Source of the DNA: Elusimicrobiota bacterium
GTDB taxonomy: Bacteria; Elusimicrobiota; Elusimicrobia; Elusimicrobiales; UBA9959
DNA length: 10,682 nt
NCBI GenBank assembly: GCA_030637365.1
Contig: DAOWGR010000182.1
Location: forward strand, 1-10,682
Reading direction: 5' to 3'
Both the position numbers and the translations under genes were made by a program. The stretch's first letter is position 1. Each line of letters starts with the position of its first letter. The notes under the pieces are model-generated. The model did not search any database. It had not been told where the DNA came from and was given only the letters and a program-made list of their open reading frames with translations. Positions 1-6,340 of this stretch are shown piece after piece.

Positions 1-236
1 CTTTCTCATGGCAGGGAGAAGGAATTAAAATAGATTCCATTAATCCCGGTTCAGCCATATCAAAGACTCCAATAAAACCCGGCGATATCATTGTTAAAAT
101 GAATGACACGGCAATAAAGGGTTTGAGAGAATACGCAAGCGAGCTGGCAAAATACAAACCGAATGATAAAGTTAAAATAACTTATATCTCAAACAATGAA
201 CACAAAACGGCGGAAATAATCCTGCAAAAGAAATAA
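1..236 (+). CDS. PDZ-domain protein, C-terminal end (partial)
   Basis: Only the last 77 codons are present, read from base 3 to the TAA at 234-236; the gene begins before the window. The translation is a nearly complete PDZ fold: an opening strand around GEGIKID, then SINPGSA, then the carboxylate-binding-side stretch IKPGDIIVKMND, the helix GLREYASELAKYKP and the closing strand DKVKITYI. PDZ domains bind C-terminal or internal peptides and often sit at the C-terminus of exported proteases. The run GEGIKID-x-INPGSA and the very short tail after the domain resemble the C-terminal PDZ of some M28 zinc aminopeptidases, but HtrA-like or S41 proteases cannot be excluded because the catalytic part is missing. 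No terminator hairpin follows the stop. Confident for the PDZ domain, weak for the parent family. Confidence 0.8.
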   Translation, partial: FSWQGEGIKIDSINPGSAISKTPIKPGDIIVKMNDTAIKGLREYASELAKYKPNDKVKITYISNNEHKTAEIILQKK

Positions 237-324
237 GCCTTGCGCGTTAATGACGTTAAGCGTTTATTTTATAGAATATATAAAGTTATTTAGGAAGTAT
301 ACATTAAACTATGTAAATAGTTTT

Positions 325-567
325 GGGAGTGACAGCGACATTTTCAGTCAAGGACGGGGTCTCCAAGCCGGTGTCGCTGGAACAACGAGCCTTTCGGCTC
401 ATCAGATGCAGAAAACTATGTCTTTCTGCCCCTCTGTCTCACTGCAGGATAGCAACTCGAGAACTTGTGTCCGGAGCAATCCTTCCGATAGCCCAGTCCA
501 CCCACTCCTCCCATAAGCCCAAGTCGGGTTCCGAACAGCCTTGCTTTGAAAACATCCCTGCCACTCC
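325..567. ncRNA. Candidate structured non-coding RNA, class unknown
   Basis: This gap holds an island of base composition unlike its surroundings: 361-540 has 100 G+C in 180 bases, against 16/60 at 241-300 and 17/60 at 541-600. Several stems can be drawn: CAGCGACA (332-339) with TGTCGCTG (372-379), GAGCC/GGCTC with a short loop near 387-400, GCAGAAA/TTTCTGC at about 407-428 extended by CAGA/TCTG, and a possible closing stem GGAGTG (326-331) with CACTCC (562-567). The stems are symmetric on both strands, so orientation is not settled; a T-rich tract at about 580-597 slightly favours the plus strand. Two short overlapping ORFs here have no protein-like features and look like chance reading frames. 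I looked for RNase P, tmRNA, SRP and 6S signatures and found no convincing match. The call rests on composition and stems only. Confidence 0.45.
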
Positions 568-593
568 TTTGATTTAATCGTCTTTTTATTTTT

Positions 594-693
594 TTATTAA
601 AGTGTCCCGCCCTGTTTAAGATAAACCTGACTTACCCCAGCCTTACAAATGGACATTTCTCACAATTCACACTTTTTCAGCACATCCTATTTT
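594..693. other. Non-coding spacer with no recognised feature
   Basis: The remaining bases between the G+C-rich island and the stop codon of the minus-strand pseudouridine synthase gene show no ORF, no clear promoter and no GC-rich hairpin followed by a T run. The minus-strand operon therefore has no visible intrinsic terminator here. Confidence 0.5.
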
Positions 694-1344
694 TTATTCC
701 AGACCCTCAAGGATATCCACAAATTCTTTGGGCGGGTCTTTCTTAAACTTCATCTTTTTTCCGTCGGACATTTCAAATTCAATCCTTGCCGAATGCAGCA
801 TAATTCTTAAATAATTTTCCTGTTTCCTTAAATCGCCGTAAAGCTTGTCTCCAAGAATAGGATGCTTCATATAATAAAGATGAACGCGCAATTGATGGCG
901 AGCGCAGGTTAAAGGATACAGTTCAATTAATGTGGCGCCCTTTAAATATCTGAGCGCCAAATATCTGGTAAGCGAAGGCTTGCCGTTAAAATGAACCGAC
1001 ATTCTGCCGGAGCCGCCCCGCTTAATCGGCTTATCAATTTCCCCCTTTCTCTCTTTGAGGCGATCTTCAATTACCGCGTAGTATTTCTTAATCATCTTTC
1101 CCGATTTAAGCAAACCGGCAAGATGCTTGTATGTTCTTTTATTTTTGGCAAAAAGAATCAATCCGCTTACATCTTTATCCAAATTATCAATCGGAAAAAC
1201 TTCTTTTAAAGATTTTTTTAAAAGCGCAAGCAAATTCTGTTCCTTGGCATTGGCGCCTCTTCCGGGAGAAAGCAATAAACCGCAAGGCTTATTCAAAACT
1301 ATAATATCCTTATTTTCATATACAGTTTCTATTTTATATTTCAT
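694..1344 (-). CDS. RluA-family pseudouridine synthase
   Basis: A 216-residue protein of the RluA/RluC/RluD family, cytoplasmic enzymes that isomerise uridine to pseudouridine in rRNA or tRNA. The catalytic block is NLDKDVSGLILFAK (54-67), with the presumed catalytic Asp at 56. HQLRVHL (150-156), HPILGDKLYG (161-170) and LHSARIEF (184-191) are the other family blocks, in the usual order. There is no N-terminal S4 RNA-binding domain, so it resembles the short single-domain members. The catalytic block normally reads RLDxxTSG; here Arg is Asn54 and Thr is Val59, which is unusual. The start ATG abuts the stop of the upstream MFS gene (TAAATG), and AGAAGG inside the end of that gene serves as ribosome binding site, so the two are likely translationally coupled. 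Family is clear; target RNA and site cannot be assigned. Confidence 0.88.
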   Translation of the reverse strand: MKYKIETVYENKDIIVLNKPCGLLLSPGRGANAKEQNLLALLKKSLKEVFPIDNLDKDVSGLILFAKNKRTYKHLAGLLKSGKMIKKYYAVIEDRLKERKGEIDKPIKRGGSGRMSVHFNGKPSLTRYLALRYLKGATLIELYPLTCARHQLRVHLYYMKHPILGDKLYGDLRKQENYLRIMLHSARIEFEMSDGKKMKFKKDPPKEFVDILEGLE

Positions 1345-2559
1345 TTATTCCTTCTCATCCTGATTCTCAAATATATACTGCCGTCCGGCAAACATGGATA
1401 AAAAACCCGCGAAAAGAATAAACACAATGCACATAAAAACAGCTATCCTTAAACCGTGCAAGTCTGAAATATAACCTATTAATGTGGGAGAAATGGCATC
1501 GCCAAAGGCATGAATTATAAAAATGCATACGGCAAAAGCCATAGACCGCATTCTTAAAGGTATGATGCCGATTATGGCCGCGTGATAAGGACCCGAATGC
1601 ATAAAAACAAAAAACTCCGCCAAAAAAATCATTAAGACGGCAAAATGAAAATTATCGGTTAAAACAGCCATAATGCCAAAAGGCACGCTTAAGAAAAACG
1701 AAACATAGCCAACTATAAAATACGCCCTTTTAATTTTCTTCTTTAAGGCATCGGCAATCCAGCCGCCGGATAAATTACCCGTTATTCCGGCAAGAACCGT
1801 TATGGCGCCAAAAAGAAATCCCGCGTTCGCGACCGATAAAGAAAAATTTCTGACAAAATACGACGGCATCCAAGCCGCCAAACCGCCTATGGAAAAAGTG
1901 CCCACCGCCATACTGAAAACCAGAAAAAGAAAGGTTTTATTCTTAAAAATAGCTTTATATTCGCTGAATTTTATTTTTTCGGGATGTTTGATTTTTTCAG
2001 GGGTTTCTTTAAAAAACATGGCGATTATGCCAAGCAATATCCCCGGAACGGCAACTATAAAAAAAGCGTTTCTCCAGCCAAAATTTTCACCCAAAACGCC
2101 GCCAAGCAAATAGCCCATGGCGCTCCCCACCGGTATGGCCAAAGCGTATATCGCCATAATTTTGGCTCGCCCCTTTAACGGAAACCATTCGGCAAGATAC
2201 GCGGGAGAAACAGGTCCGTAGCCCGCTTCGCCTATTCCTACGGCCGAACGCGCCACAATAAGATGCAAATAATTTTTGGCAAATCCAGTGAAAATGGTGG
2301 CTATGCTCCAAAATATCGCGCTTATTCCAATTACAAGCGGCCGTCTTATTCTATCGCCAAAATAACCGGTTATGGGCGCGAAACACATATACACAACCAT
2401 GAAAGAAGACGCCAAAAACCCCAATTGCATATCGCTCAAACCAAGATCGGCTTTTATAAGAGGAAAAACCGCGTATAAAACCTGCCTGTCAATATAGTTG
2501 AAAAGGCTTATGGAAAATATCAGCAATAGCACTTTTTTGGAATATGATTTATTATTCAT
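1345..2559 (-). CDS. MFS transporter, Spinster-like family
   Basis: A 404-residue inner-membrane protein of the major facilitator superfamily, with about 12 hydrophobic segments in two halves split by the charged loop near 184-209. The first segment has NYIDRQ (21-26), followed by IKADLGLSD. The loop between helices 2 and 3 carries the MFS motif GYFGDRIRRP (65-74). Helix 4 has RSAVGIGEAGYGPVSP (104-119), with the Arg and Glu that typify Spns/ACS-like carriers, and GWRNAFF (161-167) precedes helix 6. These carriers usually move organic anions, sugars or lipids with protons; the substrate cannot be read from sequence. I chose the ATG at 2559 because an upstream TTG frame (to 2631) adds a very basic non-family extension. 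The ribosome binding site is weak. It is first in an operon with the pseudouridine synthase. Confidence 0.88.
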   Translation of the reverse strand: MNNKSYSKKVLLLIFSISLFNYIDRQVLYAVFPLIKADLGLSDMQLGFLASSFMVVYMCFAPITGYFGDRIRRPLVIGISAIFWSIATIFTGFAKNYLHLIVARSAVGIGEAGYGPVSPAYLAEWFPLKGRAKIMAIYALAIPVGSAMGYLLGGVLGENFGWRNAFFIVAVPGILLGIIAMFFKETPEKIKHPEKIKFSEYKAIFKNKTFLFLVFSMAVGTFSIGGLAAWMPSYFVRNFSLSVANAGFLFGAITVLAGITGNLSGGWIADALKKKIKRAYFIVGYVSFFLSVPFGIMAVLTDNFHFAVLMIFLAEFFVFMHSGPYHAAIIGIIPLRMRSMAFAVCIFIIHAFGDAISPTLIGYISDLHGLRIAVFMCIVFILFAGFLSMFAGRQYIFENQDEKE

Positions 2560-2655
2560 CCGTATCAATAATAGCAAAAAACAACGTTTGTAGCGTTTAT
2601 AACGCCAATAGTGTTTGGTTCTTTGCCACAACCTATCTATCCGACTATCTATTTA

Positions 2656-2703
2656 CACTCTGTGACTCTAAGACACTTAGACTCCTCGACTCTGTGACCT
2701 TCA
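2656..2703. repeat. Degenerate octamer tandem repeat
   Basis: Six consecutive 8-base units can be read: CACTCTGT, GACTCTAA, GACACTTA, GACTCCTC, GACTCTGT and GACCTTCA. The consensus is about GACTCTNA. The array is non-coding and lies between the MFS start and the promoter of the aminopeptidase gene. A 22-base part (2664-2685) recurs at 4439-4460 with 20 of 22 positions identical. Confidence 0.75.
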
Positions 2704-2708
2704 ACCTT

Positions 2709-2736
2709 TTGATATGCTAATATGTAAATATAAAAT
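2709..2736 (+). promoter_or_regulatory. Putative sigma70-type promoter of the aminopeptidase gene
   Basis: TTGATA (2709-2714; 5 of 6 to consensus), a 16-base spacer and TAAAAT (2731-2736; 5 of 6) predict a transcript starting near 2743. Its leader would be about 180 nt and would contain the inverted-repeat element and the palindrome that precede the aminopeptidase. The A+T-rich setting raises the chance of a coincidental match. Confidence 0.5.
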
Positions 2737-2765
2737 TGCAAGGCACAAAACAACTAAAATAAAAA

Positions 2766-2887
2766 CCCCCCGTAGATTTCAAGGCTATGCCGGGTGTCGT
2801 ATCAAAAGCTATGCTCTCAGACGACCATCCCCCACGGATTCCAGAGGAATCTAATCGCGGGAAATAGAGAAATCTAAGCACAGGGGG
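2766..2887. repeat. 122-bp inverted-repeat element, MITE-like
   Basis: The ends are inverted repeats: CCCCCCGTAGATTTC on the left, and GAAATCTA (2869-2876) followed by a short gap and GGGGG (2883-2887) on the right. TAGATTTC (2773-2780) pairs perfectly with GAAATCTA. Inside is a perfect hairpin GATTCC-AGA-GGAATC (2837-2851), and GTCGT/ACGAC can also pair. TAAAAACC occurs at both edges (2760-2767 and 2888-2895), which could be a target-site duplication, though the right copy is also one arm of a palindrome. The left end matches CCTTCCGTAGCTTT (6279-6292) at 11 of 14 positions, tying it to the smaller elements in this window. It has no coding capacity. If the promoter at 2709-2736 is real, it is transcribed as a folded leader, so a cis-regulatory RNA is the main alternative. 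Confidence 0.6.
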
Positions 2888-2910
2888 TAAAAACCACATA
2901 GTGGTTTTTA
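2888..2910 (+). promoter_or_regulatory. Perfect 10-bp palindrome abutting the ribosome binding site
   Basis: TAAAAACCAC, a 3-base loop ATA, and GTGGTTTTTA form a perfect inverted repeat, with the second arm ending in five T residues. It runs straight into the AAGGAG at 2910-2915 that precedes the aminopeptidase ATG at 2922. As RNA it would be a terminator-like or Shine-Dalgarno-proximal hairpin; as DNA it could be an operator. Only the palindrome is seen; the function is inferred. Confidence 0.5.
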
Positions 2911-2921
2911 AGGAGATTTTC

Positions 2922-4349
2922 ATGAAAAAAGAAAGTAAAACATCAAATATCACTTACAAACGCGAAAACGGTTACGCGAAAATATCCCCCGACCAATTGG
3001 CAAATATTAAAAAGTTTTCTCAAGGTTATTTGAATTTTTTGGGAAAATCAAAAACCGAGCGCGAAGCTCATGATGAAAGCGTGAAAATCCTTGATAAAGC
3101 CGGCTTTAAAAACCTTGAAAAATTTGAAAAAAACAAAACCGCTTTAAAACCGGGAGATAAAGTTTATAAATCCTGCGCCGGAAAAACCCTTATGGCCGCG
3201 ATAATCGGAAAACAACCTCTTGAACAAGGCATGCATATACTTGGAGCGCATACCGATTCTCCAAGAATAGATATAAAACAAAATCCTTTATATGAAGCCG
3301 GCGAAATGGCTCTTTTGGACACTCATTATTATGGCGGCATTAAAAAATATCAATGGGTCACGATTCCGCTGGCCATTCACGGAGTTTTCATTAAACCCAA
3401 CGGCAAAAAAATAAATATAACCATAGGCGAAAATCCCGATGAGCCGGTTCTGTGCATCAGCGATATTCTTCCCCATCTCGCTCAAGCGCAAAATGCAAAA
3501 ACCATGGCAAAGGGAATAGACGGAGAAAATCTGGATATAATAGTGGGCTCAATACCCGTAAAAGAAAAAGGCAAGAAAGAGGCCATTAAATATAATATCC
3601 TCAAAATACTGAATAAAAAATACGGCATAGTTGAAAAAGATTTTCTTTCAGCCGAGATTGAAATAGTCCCGGCCGCCGCGCCCAGACACGCTGGGCTGGA
3701 CGAATCAATGATACTCGGCTACGGCCAAGACGACAGAGTCTGCGCTTACGCCTGCATAAAAGCTCTTTTGAATCTCAAACAAATCCCCCAATACACCTCC
3801 TGCGTTTTATTATGCGATAAAGAAGAAATAGGCTCTGTTGGAGCGACCGGCATGGCGTCTAATTTTTTTGAAAATGTTTCAGCGGAGCTTGTAAATTTAA
3901 CTTATCGAAATTACAGCGAATTAATCCTCAAAAGAACGCTTAATAATTCATGGATGCTCTCCGCGGATGTAAACGCCCTTCTTGATCCCTTGTTTCCGGG
4001 AGCCTTTGAAAAGAAAAACGCGGCCATCATAAATCACGGCCTTTGCGTTACAAAATTTACGGGCTCAAGAGGAAAAGGCGGAGCGAACGACGCGAACGCC
4101 GAATTCATGGCTCACATTCGCAGAATTTTTGATAAAGCCGATATCGTCTGGCAAACGGCCGAACTCGGCAGAGTGGATGTCGGAGGCGGAGGCACCATAG
4201 CGTATCTTATGGCAAGATATGGAATGAATGTGATTGATTGCGGAGTAGGCCTGCTTTCAATGCACGCCCCGATGGAACTGGCAGGCAAACTGGATATTTA
4301 CATGGCTTACGCCGGTTACCTCGCATTTCTTAAAGACACGCGTAAATAA
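2922..4349 (+). CDS. M18-family zinc aminopeptidase
   Basis: A 475-residue cytosolic metallo-aminopeptidase of family M18 (aminopeptidase I type), which removes N-terminal residues from peptides and forms large tetrahedral oligomers in studied members. The two-metal site is intact: GAHTDSP gives His110 and Asp112; GQDDR gives Asp270/Asp271; CDKEEIGS gives the general base and ligand Glu301/Glu302; SADVNA gives Asp349; LLSMHAP gives His448. GGGGT (420-424) is another family signature. Length and motif order are those of full-length clostridial-type M18 enzymes, slightly longer than the yeast-like ones. The ATG at 2922 has AAGGAG six bases upstream, so the in-frame GTG at 2901, inside the palindrome, is rejected. 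There is no signal peptide. It probably recycles peptides, and the asparaginase homologue follows 137 bases later. Substrate preference cannot be assigned. Confidence 0.93.
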   Translation: MKKESKTSNITYKRENGYAKISPDQLANIKKFSQGYLNFLGKSKTEREAHDESVKILDKAGFKNLEKFEKNKTALKPGDKVYKSCAGKTLMAAIIGKQPLEQGMHILGAHTDSPRIDIKQNPLYEAGEMALLDTHYYGGIKKYQWVTIPLAIHGVFIKPNGKKINITIGENPDEPVLCISDILPHLAQAQNAKTMAKGIDGENLDIIVGSIPVKEKGKKEAIKYNILKILNKKYGIVEKDFLSAEIEIVPAAAPRHAGLDESMILGYGQDDRVCAYACIKALLNLKQIPQYTSCVLLCDKEEIGSVGATGMASNFFENVSAELVNLTYRNYSELILKRTLNNSWMLSADVNALLDPLFPGAFEKKNAAIINHGLCVTKFTGSRGKGGANDANAEFMAHIRRIFDKADIVWQTAELGRVDVGGGGTIAYLMARYGMNVIDCGVGLLSMHAPMELAGKLDIYMAYAGYLAFLKDTRK

Positions 4350-4383
4350 TAAAACTGAACATAGGCATCAAAGCACAGACTTG

Positions 4384-4409
4384 TCCTTCATAGCTTTAGC
4401 GACGAAGGA
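4384..4409. repeat. Short palindromic intergenic element, copy A
   Basis: TCCTTC (4384-4389) and GAAGGA (4404-4409) form a perfect 6-bp stem around a 14-base loop. The loop contains TAGCTTTAGCG (4391-4401), identical over 11 bases to 6286-6296. This defines a dispersed palindromic repeat of the REP or mini-MITE kind. It lies between the aminopeptidase and asparaginase genes and has no T run, so it is not a classical terminator. Confidence 0.7.
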
Positions 4410-4438
4410 GGCACAAAGTAGGATAAAAAGGTGATTTG

Positions 4439-4460
4439 GACTCTCAGACACTAAGACTCC
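4439..4460. repeat. Second copy of the octamer-repeat sequence
   Basis: Octamers GACTCTCA, GACACTAA and GACTCCAC continue the pattern seen at 2656-2703. Over 22 bases this copy differs from 2664-2685 at only two positions. It ends about 26 bases before the asparaginase start codon, so it lies in that gene's leader. Confidence 0.7.
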
Positions 4461-4486
4461 ACGACCTGTTTTTACGAGGTTTTTCC

Positions 4487-4978
4487 ATGAAAATAAAAAT
4501 AATTGTTACCGGCGGAACATTTGACAAAGAATACAATGAATTGACCGGCAGGCTTTTTTTTAAAAAAACGCATATATCCGAAATGCTTAAACTCGGCCGC
4601 TCAAAAGTTAAAACCGCGATAAAATCTCTTATGATGATAGACAGTCTTTATATGACAAATAAAGACAGAATGAAAATATTCCGAGAATGTAAAGATTCCA
4701 GTGAAACAAATATAATTATAACTCACGGCACGGATACGATGGAAGAAACGGCAAAAGTTTTGGGGAAAAAAATAAAAAACAAGACCATAGTGATTACCGG
4801 CGCCATGGTGCCGTATAAATTTGGAAGCTCTGACGGAATGTTCAATCTTGGAAGCGCTATTTCATTCGCTCAAGTCTTGCCGCACGGCGTATATGTGGCC
4901 ATGAACGGAAAAATTTTCAGCTGGAAAAATGTCAAAAAAAACAAAACCAAAGGCGAATTTGAAAATAAGATTCTATAA
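4487..4978 (+). CDS. Single-domain asparaginase homologue
   Basis: A 163-residue protein equal to the N-terminal catalytic domain of L-asparaginase/glutaminase, which hydrolyses asparagine to aspartate and ammonia. Catalytic motifs are present: TGGTFD (8-13) with nucleophile Thr11; HGTDTMEETA (80-89) with the Thr82-Asp83 pair; ITGAMVP (103-109); GSSDGMFNL (113-121); and a lysine-rich KNVKKNKTKGEF (147-158) where the conserved catalytic Lys falls. Classical enzymes are about 320-340 residues with a second domain that helps form the active site of the dimer. That domain is wholly absent and the gene ends in a clean stop. Short asparaginase-like proteins of this size exist in other bacteria, so this is probably not a broken gene. 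The ATG at 4487 has GAGG (4475-4478) upstream; an upstream in-frame TTG at 4436 would translate the octamer repeat and is rejected. No signal peptide. True activity is uncertain. Confidence 0.82.
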   Translation: MKIKIIVTGGTFDKEYNELTGRLFFKKTHISEMLKLGRSKVKTAIKSLMMIDSLYMTNKDRMKIFRECKDSSETNIIITHGTDTMEETAKVLGKKIKNKTIVITGAMVPYKFGSSDGMFNLGSAISFAQVLPHGVYVAMNGKIFSWKNVKKNKTKGEFENKIL

Positions 4979-4985
4979 CCTAAAT

Positions 4986-6020
4986 TCAAAAGAATAAGAA
5001 TTTTTTGGATGCAGTCCATTTCGCAAGGCTATCTTTGTTTTCAAAAACATATACCTGTCCCGCGCCGTCTATCCATACCCCCATACTGCCATTGGCGCGC
5101 GCCAATGTCTCAAAAGCTTTATTCCTGCCCATAAGCGACAAAACGACGGAAGGAATAAAATCCTTATCCTCAATGTTTTTGAAATAAACTATCAAGTTTG
5201 AAAAATCTTCCAAAGGATATCCGGTTTTGAGATCAAGTATATGCGAATAAAGCTTTCCCTCAATTGAAACAAAGTGATCTCTGCCGGAAGAAGAAACCAC
5301 AACGCCGTCTTCAAAACAAATCTTTCCGATAATCCTATCGTTTTTAAAAGGATCATAAACGGGATATTCCCATTTATGCTTGCCATAAGCGAGCACATAG
5401 CCGCCAAGCTTAATCTCAACGGAACAATCGCTTTTAATTGTCTTTAAAAACTTATATCCTTGTTTCAAACAATGCGCTCTTAATATTCCTCCCACATTTA
5501 TATTCACGGGCTTTTTAAATTTCACGGTTTTGTCATAAGGACTTACTTCAACATTGTTTAAGCCTATATTGGAAATCGCTTTTTTAATATCTTCATCGGC
5601 CGGAAGTTTTTTTGAGGCGGCGGCCTCTTTCCATATCGGCCAAAGAGGCGCAAAAGTAATATCAAACGCGCCATCCGTTAGATTGTAATAATTCACCGAT
5701 TGCCTGAGCAGCTCATATAATTCCTCGTTTATTTTAACCGGTTTTATATAGGCATGCTTGTTAACATCGGAAATATAACTATACGGTTCGCTAAAACTAA
5801 AATCCTTGCTTATCCTGTCCCATTCGGCAAATATGGTTTCAGCGATATATTTCGCTTCTTTATCATCAGTTCCAAATACCGTTATTCTGGAATGCACACC
5901 CAATATGAATTTGGTATGAACATGACTTTTTTCAGGAATTTTATTATTGCAAGAAACAAAAAAAACCGAAGAAACAAATAAAAGTAAAATCCCCGCGAAC
6001 ATTTTAATTTTAAATTTCAT
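4986..6020 (-). CDS. Degenerate ApbE-like (FAD:protein FMN transferase) lipoprotein
   Basis: A 344-residue protein with a lipoprotein signal peptide: basic start, hydrophobic core, then FVSC with Cys24 as the lipidated residue. The fold follows ApbE, which moves FMN from FAD onto threonines of proteins such as RnfG and NqrC outside the inner membrane. Recognisable blocks are FSFSEPYSYISDVN (74-87), TDGAFDITFAPLW (115-127) and YSHILDLKTGYP (258-269). Several hallmark residues are changed: the usual DLGGIAKGYAVD reads NVGGILRAHCLKQ (175-187), losing the KGY; GGD reads GGY (206-208); HILDPRTG reads HILDLKTG; and the metal-binding DALAT region reads DFIPS. It may therefore be inactive or have a different ligand. 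I chose the ATG at 6020 because the lipoprotein signal begins there; an upstream TTG at 6062 is less likely. It faces away from the exported protein gene at 6439 and has no obvious flavoprotein partner nearby. Confidence 0.8.
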   Translation of the reverse strand: MKFKIKMFAGILLLFVSSVFFVSCNNKIPEKSHVHTKFILGVHSRITVFGTDDKEAKYIAETIFAEWDRISKDFSFSEPYSYISDVNKHAYIKPVKINEELYELLRQSVNYYNLTDGAFDITFAPLWPIWKEAAASKKLPADEDIKKAISNIGLNNVEVSPYDKTVKFKKPVNINVGGILRAHCLKQGYKFLKTIKSDCSVEIKLGGYVLAYGKHKWEYPVYDPFKNDRIIGKICFEDGVVVSSSGRDHFVSIEGKLYSHILDLKTGYPLEDFSNLIVYFKNIEDKDFIPSVVLSLMGRNKAFETLARANGSMGVWIDGAGQVYVFENKDSLAKWTASKKFLFF

Positions 6021-6117
6021 AAATCTTAATTGCCCCTTAGAACTAAAGAATGCGCGCCCCAAAAAATAATATATACAATTTTAGTTATATATGGCCCATG
6101 ATACAAGGTTACAGAGT

Positions 6118-6159
6118 AGGTCACAGGGCACAGGTGTCAGGTTGCAGGTCTCAAGTCAC
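6118..6159. repeat. Degenerate heptamer tandem repeat, six units
   Basis: Six consecutive 7-base units can be read: AGGTCAC, AGGGCAC, AGGTGTC, AGGTTGC, AGGTCTC and AAGTCAC, with consensus AGGTCAC. The tract continues less clearly on both sides. It is non-coding and lies upstream of the ApbE-like gene. Confidence 0.75.
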
Positions 6160-6217
6160 CAGTAATAACAAAAAGCCACGATTCTTGCCTATTGCTTTTT
6201 TCCTCGCCGTTTCCCGC

Positions 6218-6252
6218 TCTGACTTCTTGCTTCTGATTTCTATCATTCTGCC
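6218..6252. repeat. Second, pyrimidine-rich heptamer repeat
   Basis: Units TCTGACT, TCTTGCT, TCTGATT, TCTATCA and TTCTGCC follow one another in a 7-base register. The phase seems to extend back to about 6183 with weaker units. The period matches the AGGTCAC array 60 bases earlier but the word differs. Degeneracy makes this less certain than the first array. Confidence 0.5.
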
Positions 6253-6277
6253 CCCCTGCCGCGCTGTTGCCTGCTTG

Positions 6278-6304
6278 CCCTTCCGTAGCTTTAGCGTAGG
6301 AGGG
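6278..6304. repeat. Short palindromic intergenic element, copy B
   Basis: CCCTTC (6278-6283) pairs with GGAGGG (6299-6304) through five Watson-Crick pairs and one G-T pair. The loop holds TAGCTTTAGCG, the same core as copy A at 4391-4401. Its right half TTAGCGTAGGAGG (6291-6303) is identical over 13 bases to 9051-9063. No T run follows. Confidence 0.7.
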
Positions 6305-6340
6305 TCCGCGCTGATTTTATGCCCCAATGGCCTATTTTGA

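Noticed and set aside
387..412. Minus-strand CTGATGA followed by a GAGCC-GAAA-GGCTC hairpin, resembling a hammerhead ribozyme core
   Set aside because: The GAAA that must follow stem II is missing (GTTGTT instead), and no cleavage site with matching stems I and III is seen.
430..545. Resemblance to RNase P RNA pieces (CCGGAGCAA on one strand, CAGTGAGACAGAG on the other)
   Set aside because: The matches fall on opposite strands and the conserved regions GAGGAAAGTCCGG and ACAGAACCCGGCTTA are absent in the required order.
250..577. Two overlapping plus-strand ORFs of 84-88 codons in the G+C-rich island
   Set aside because: Low-complexity Ser/Pro/Arg-rich translations without a ribosome binding site, lying across several RNA-like stems; better explained as chance frames over a structured RNA.
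2560..2631. N-terminal extension of the MFS transporter from a TTG start
   Set aside because: The extension is strongly basic and aromatic, not MFS-like, and the ATG at 2559 gives a normal Spinster-like N-terminus.
4436..4486. Upstream TTG start for the asparaginase homologue
   Set aside because: It would translate the octamer repeat into 17 unrelated residues; the ATG at 4487 has its own GAGG and begins with the family's first beta strand.
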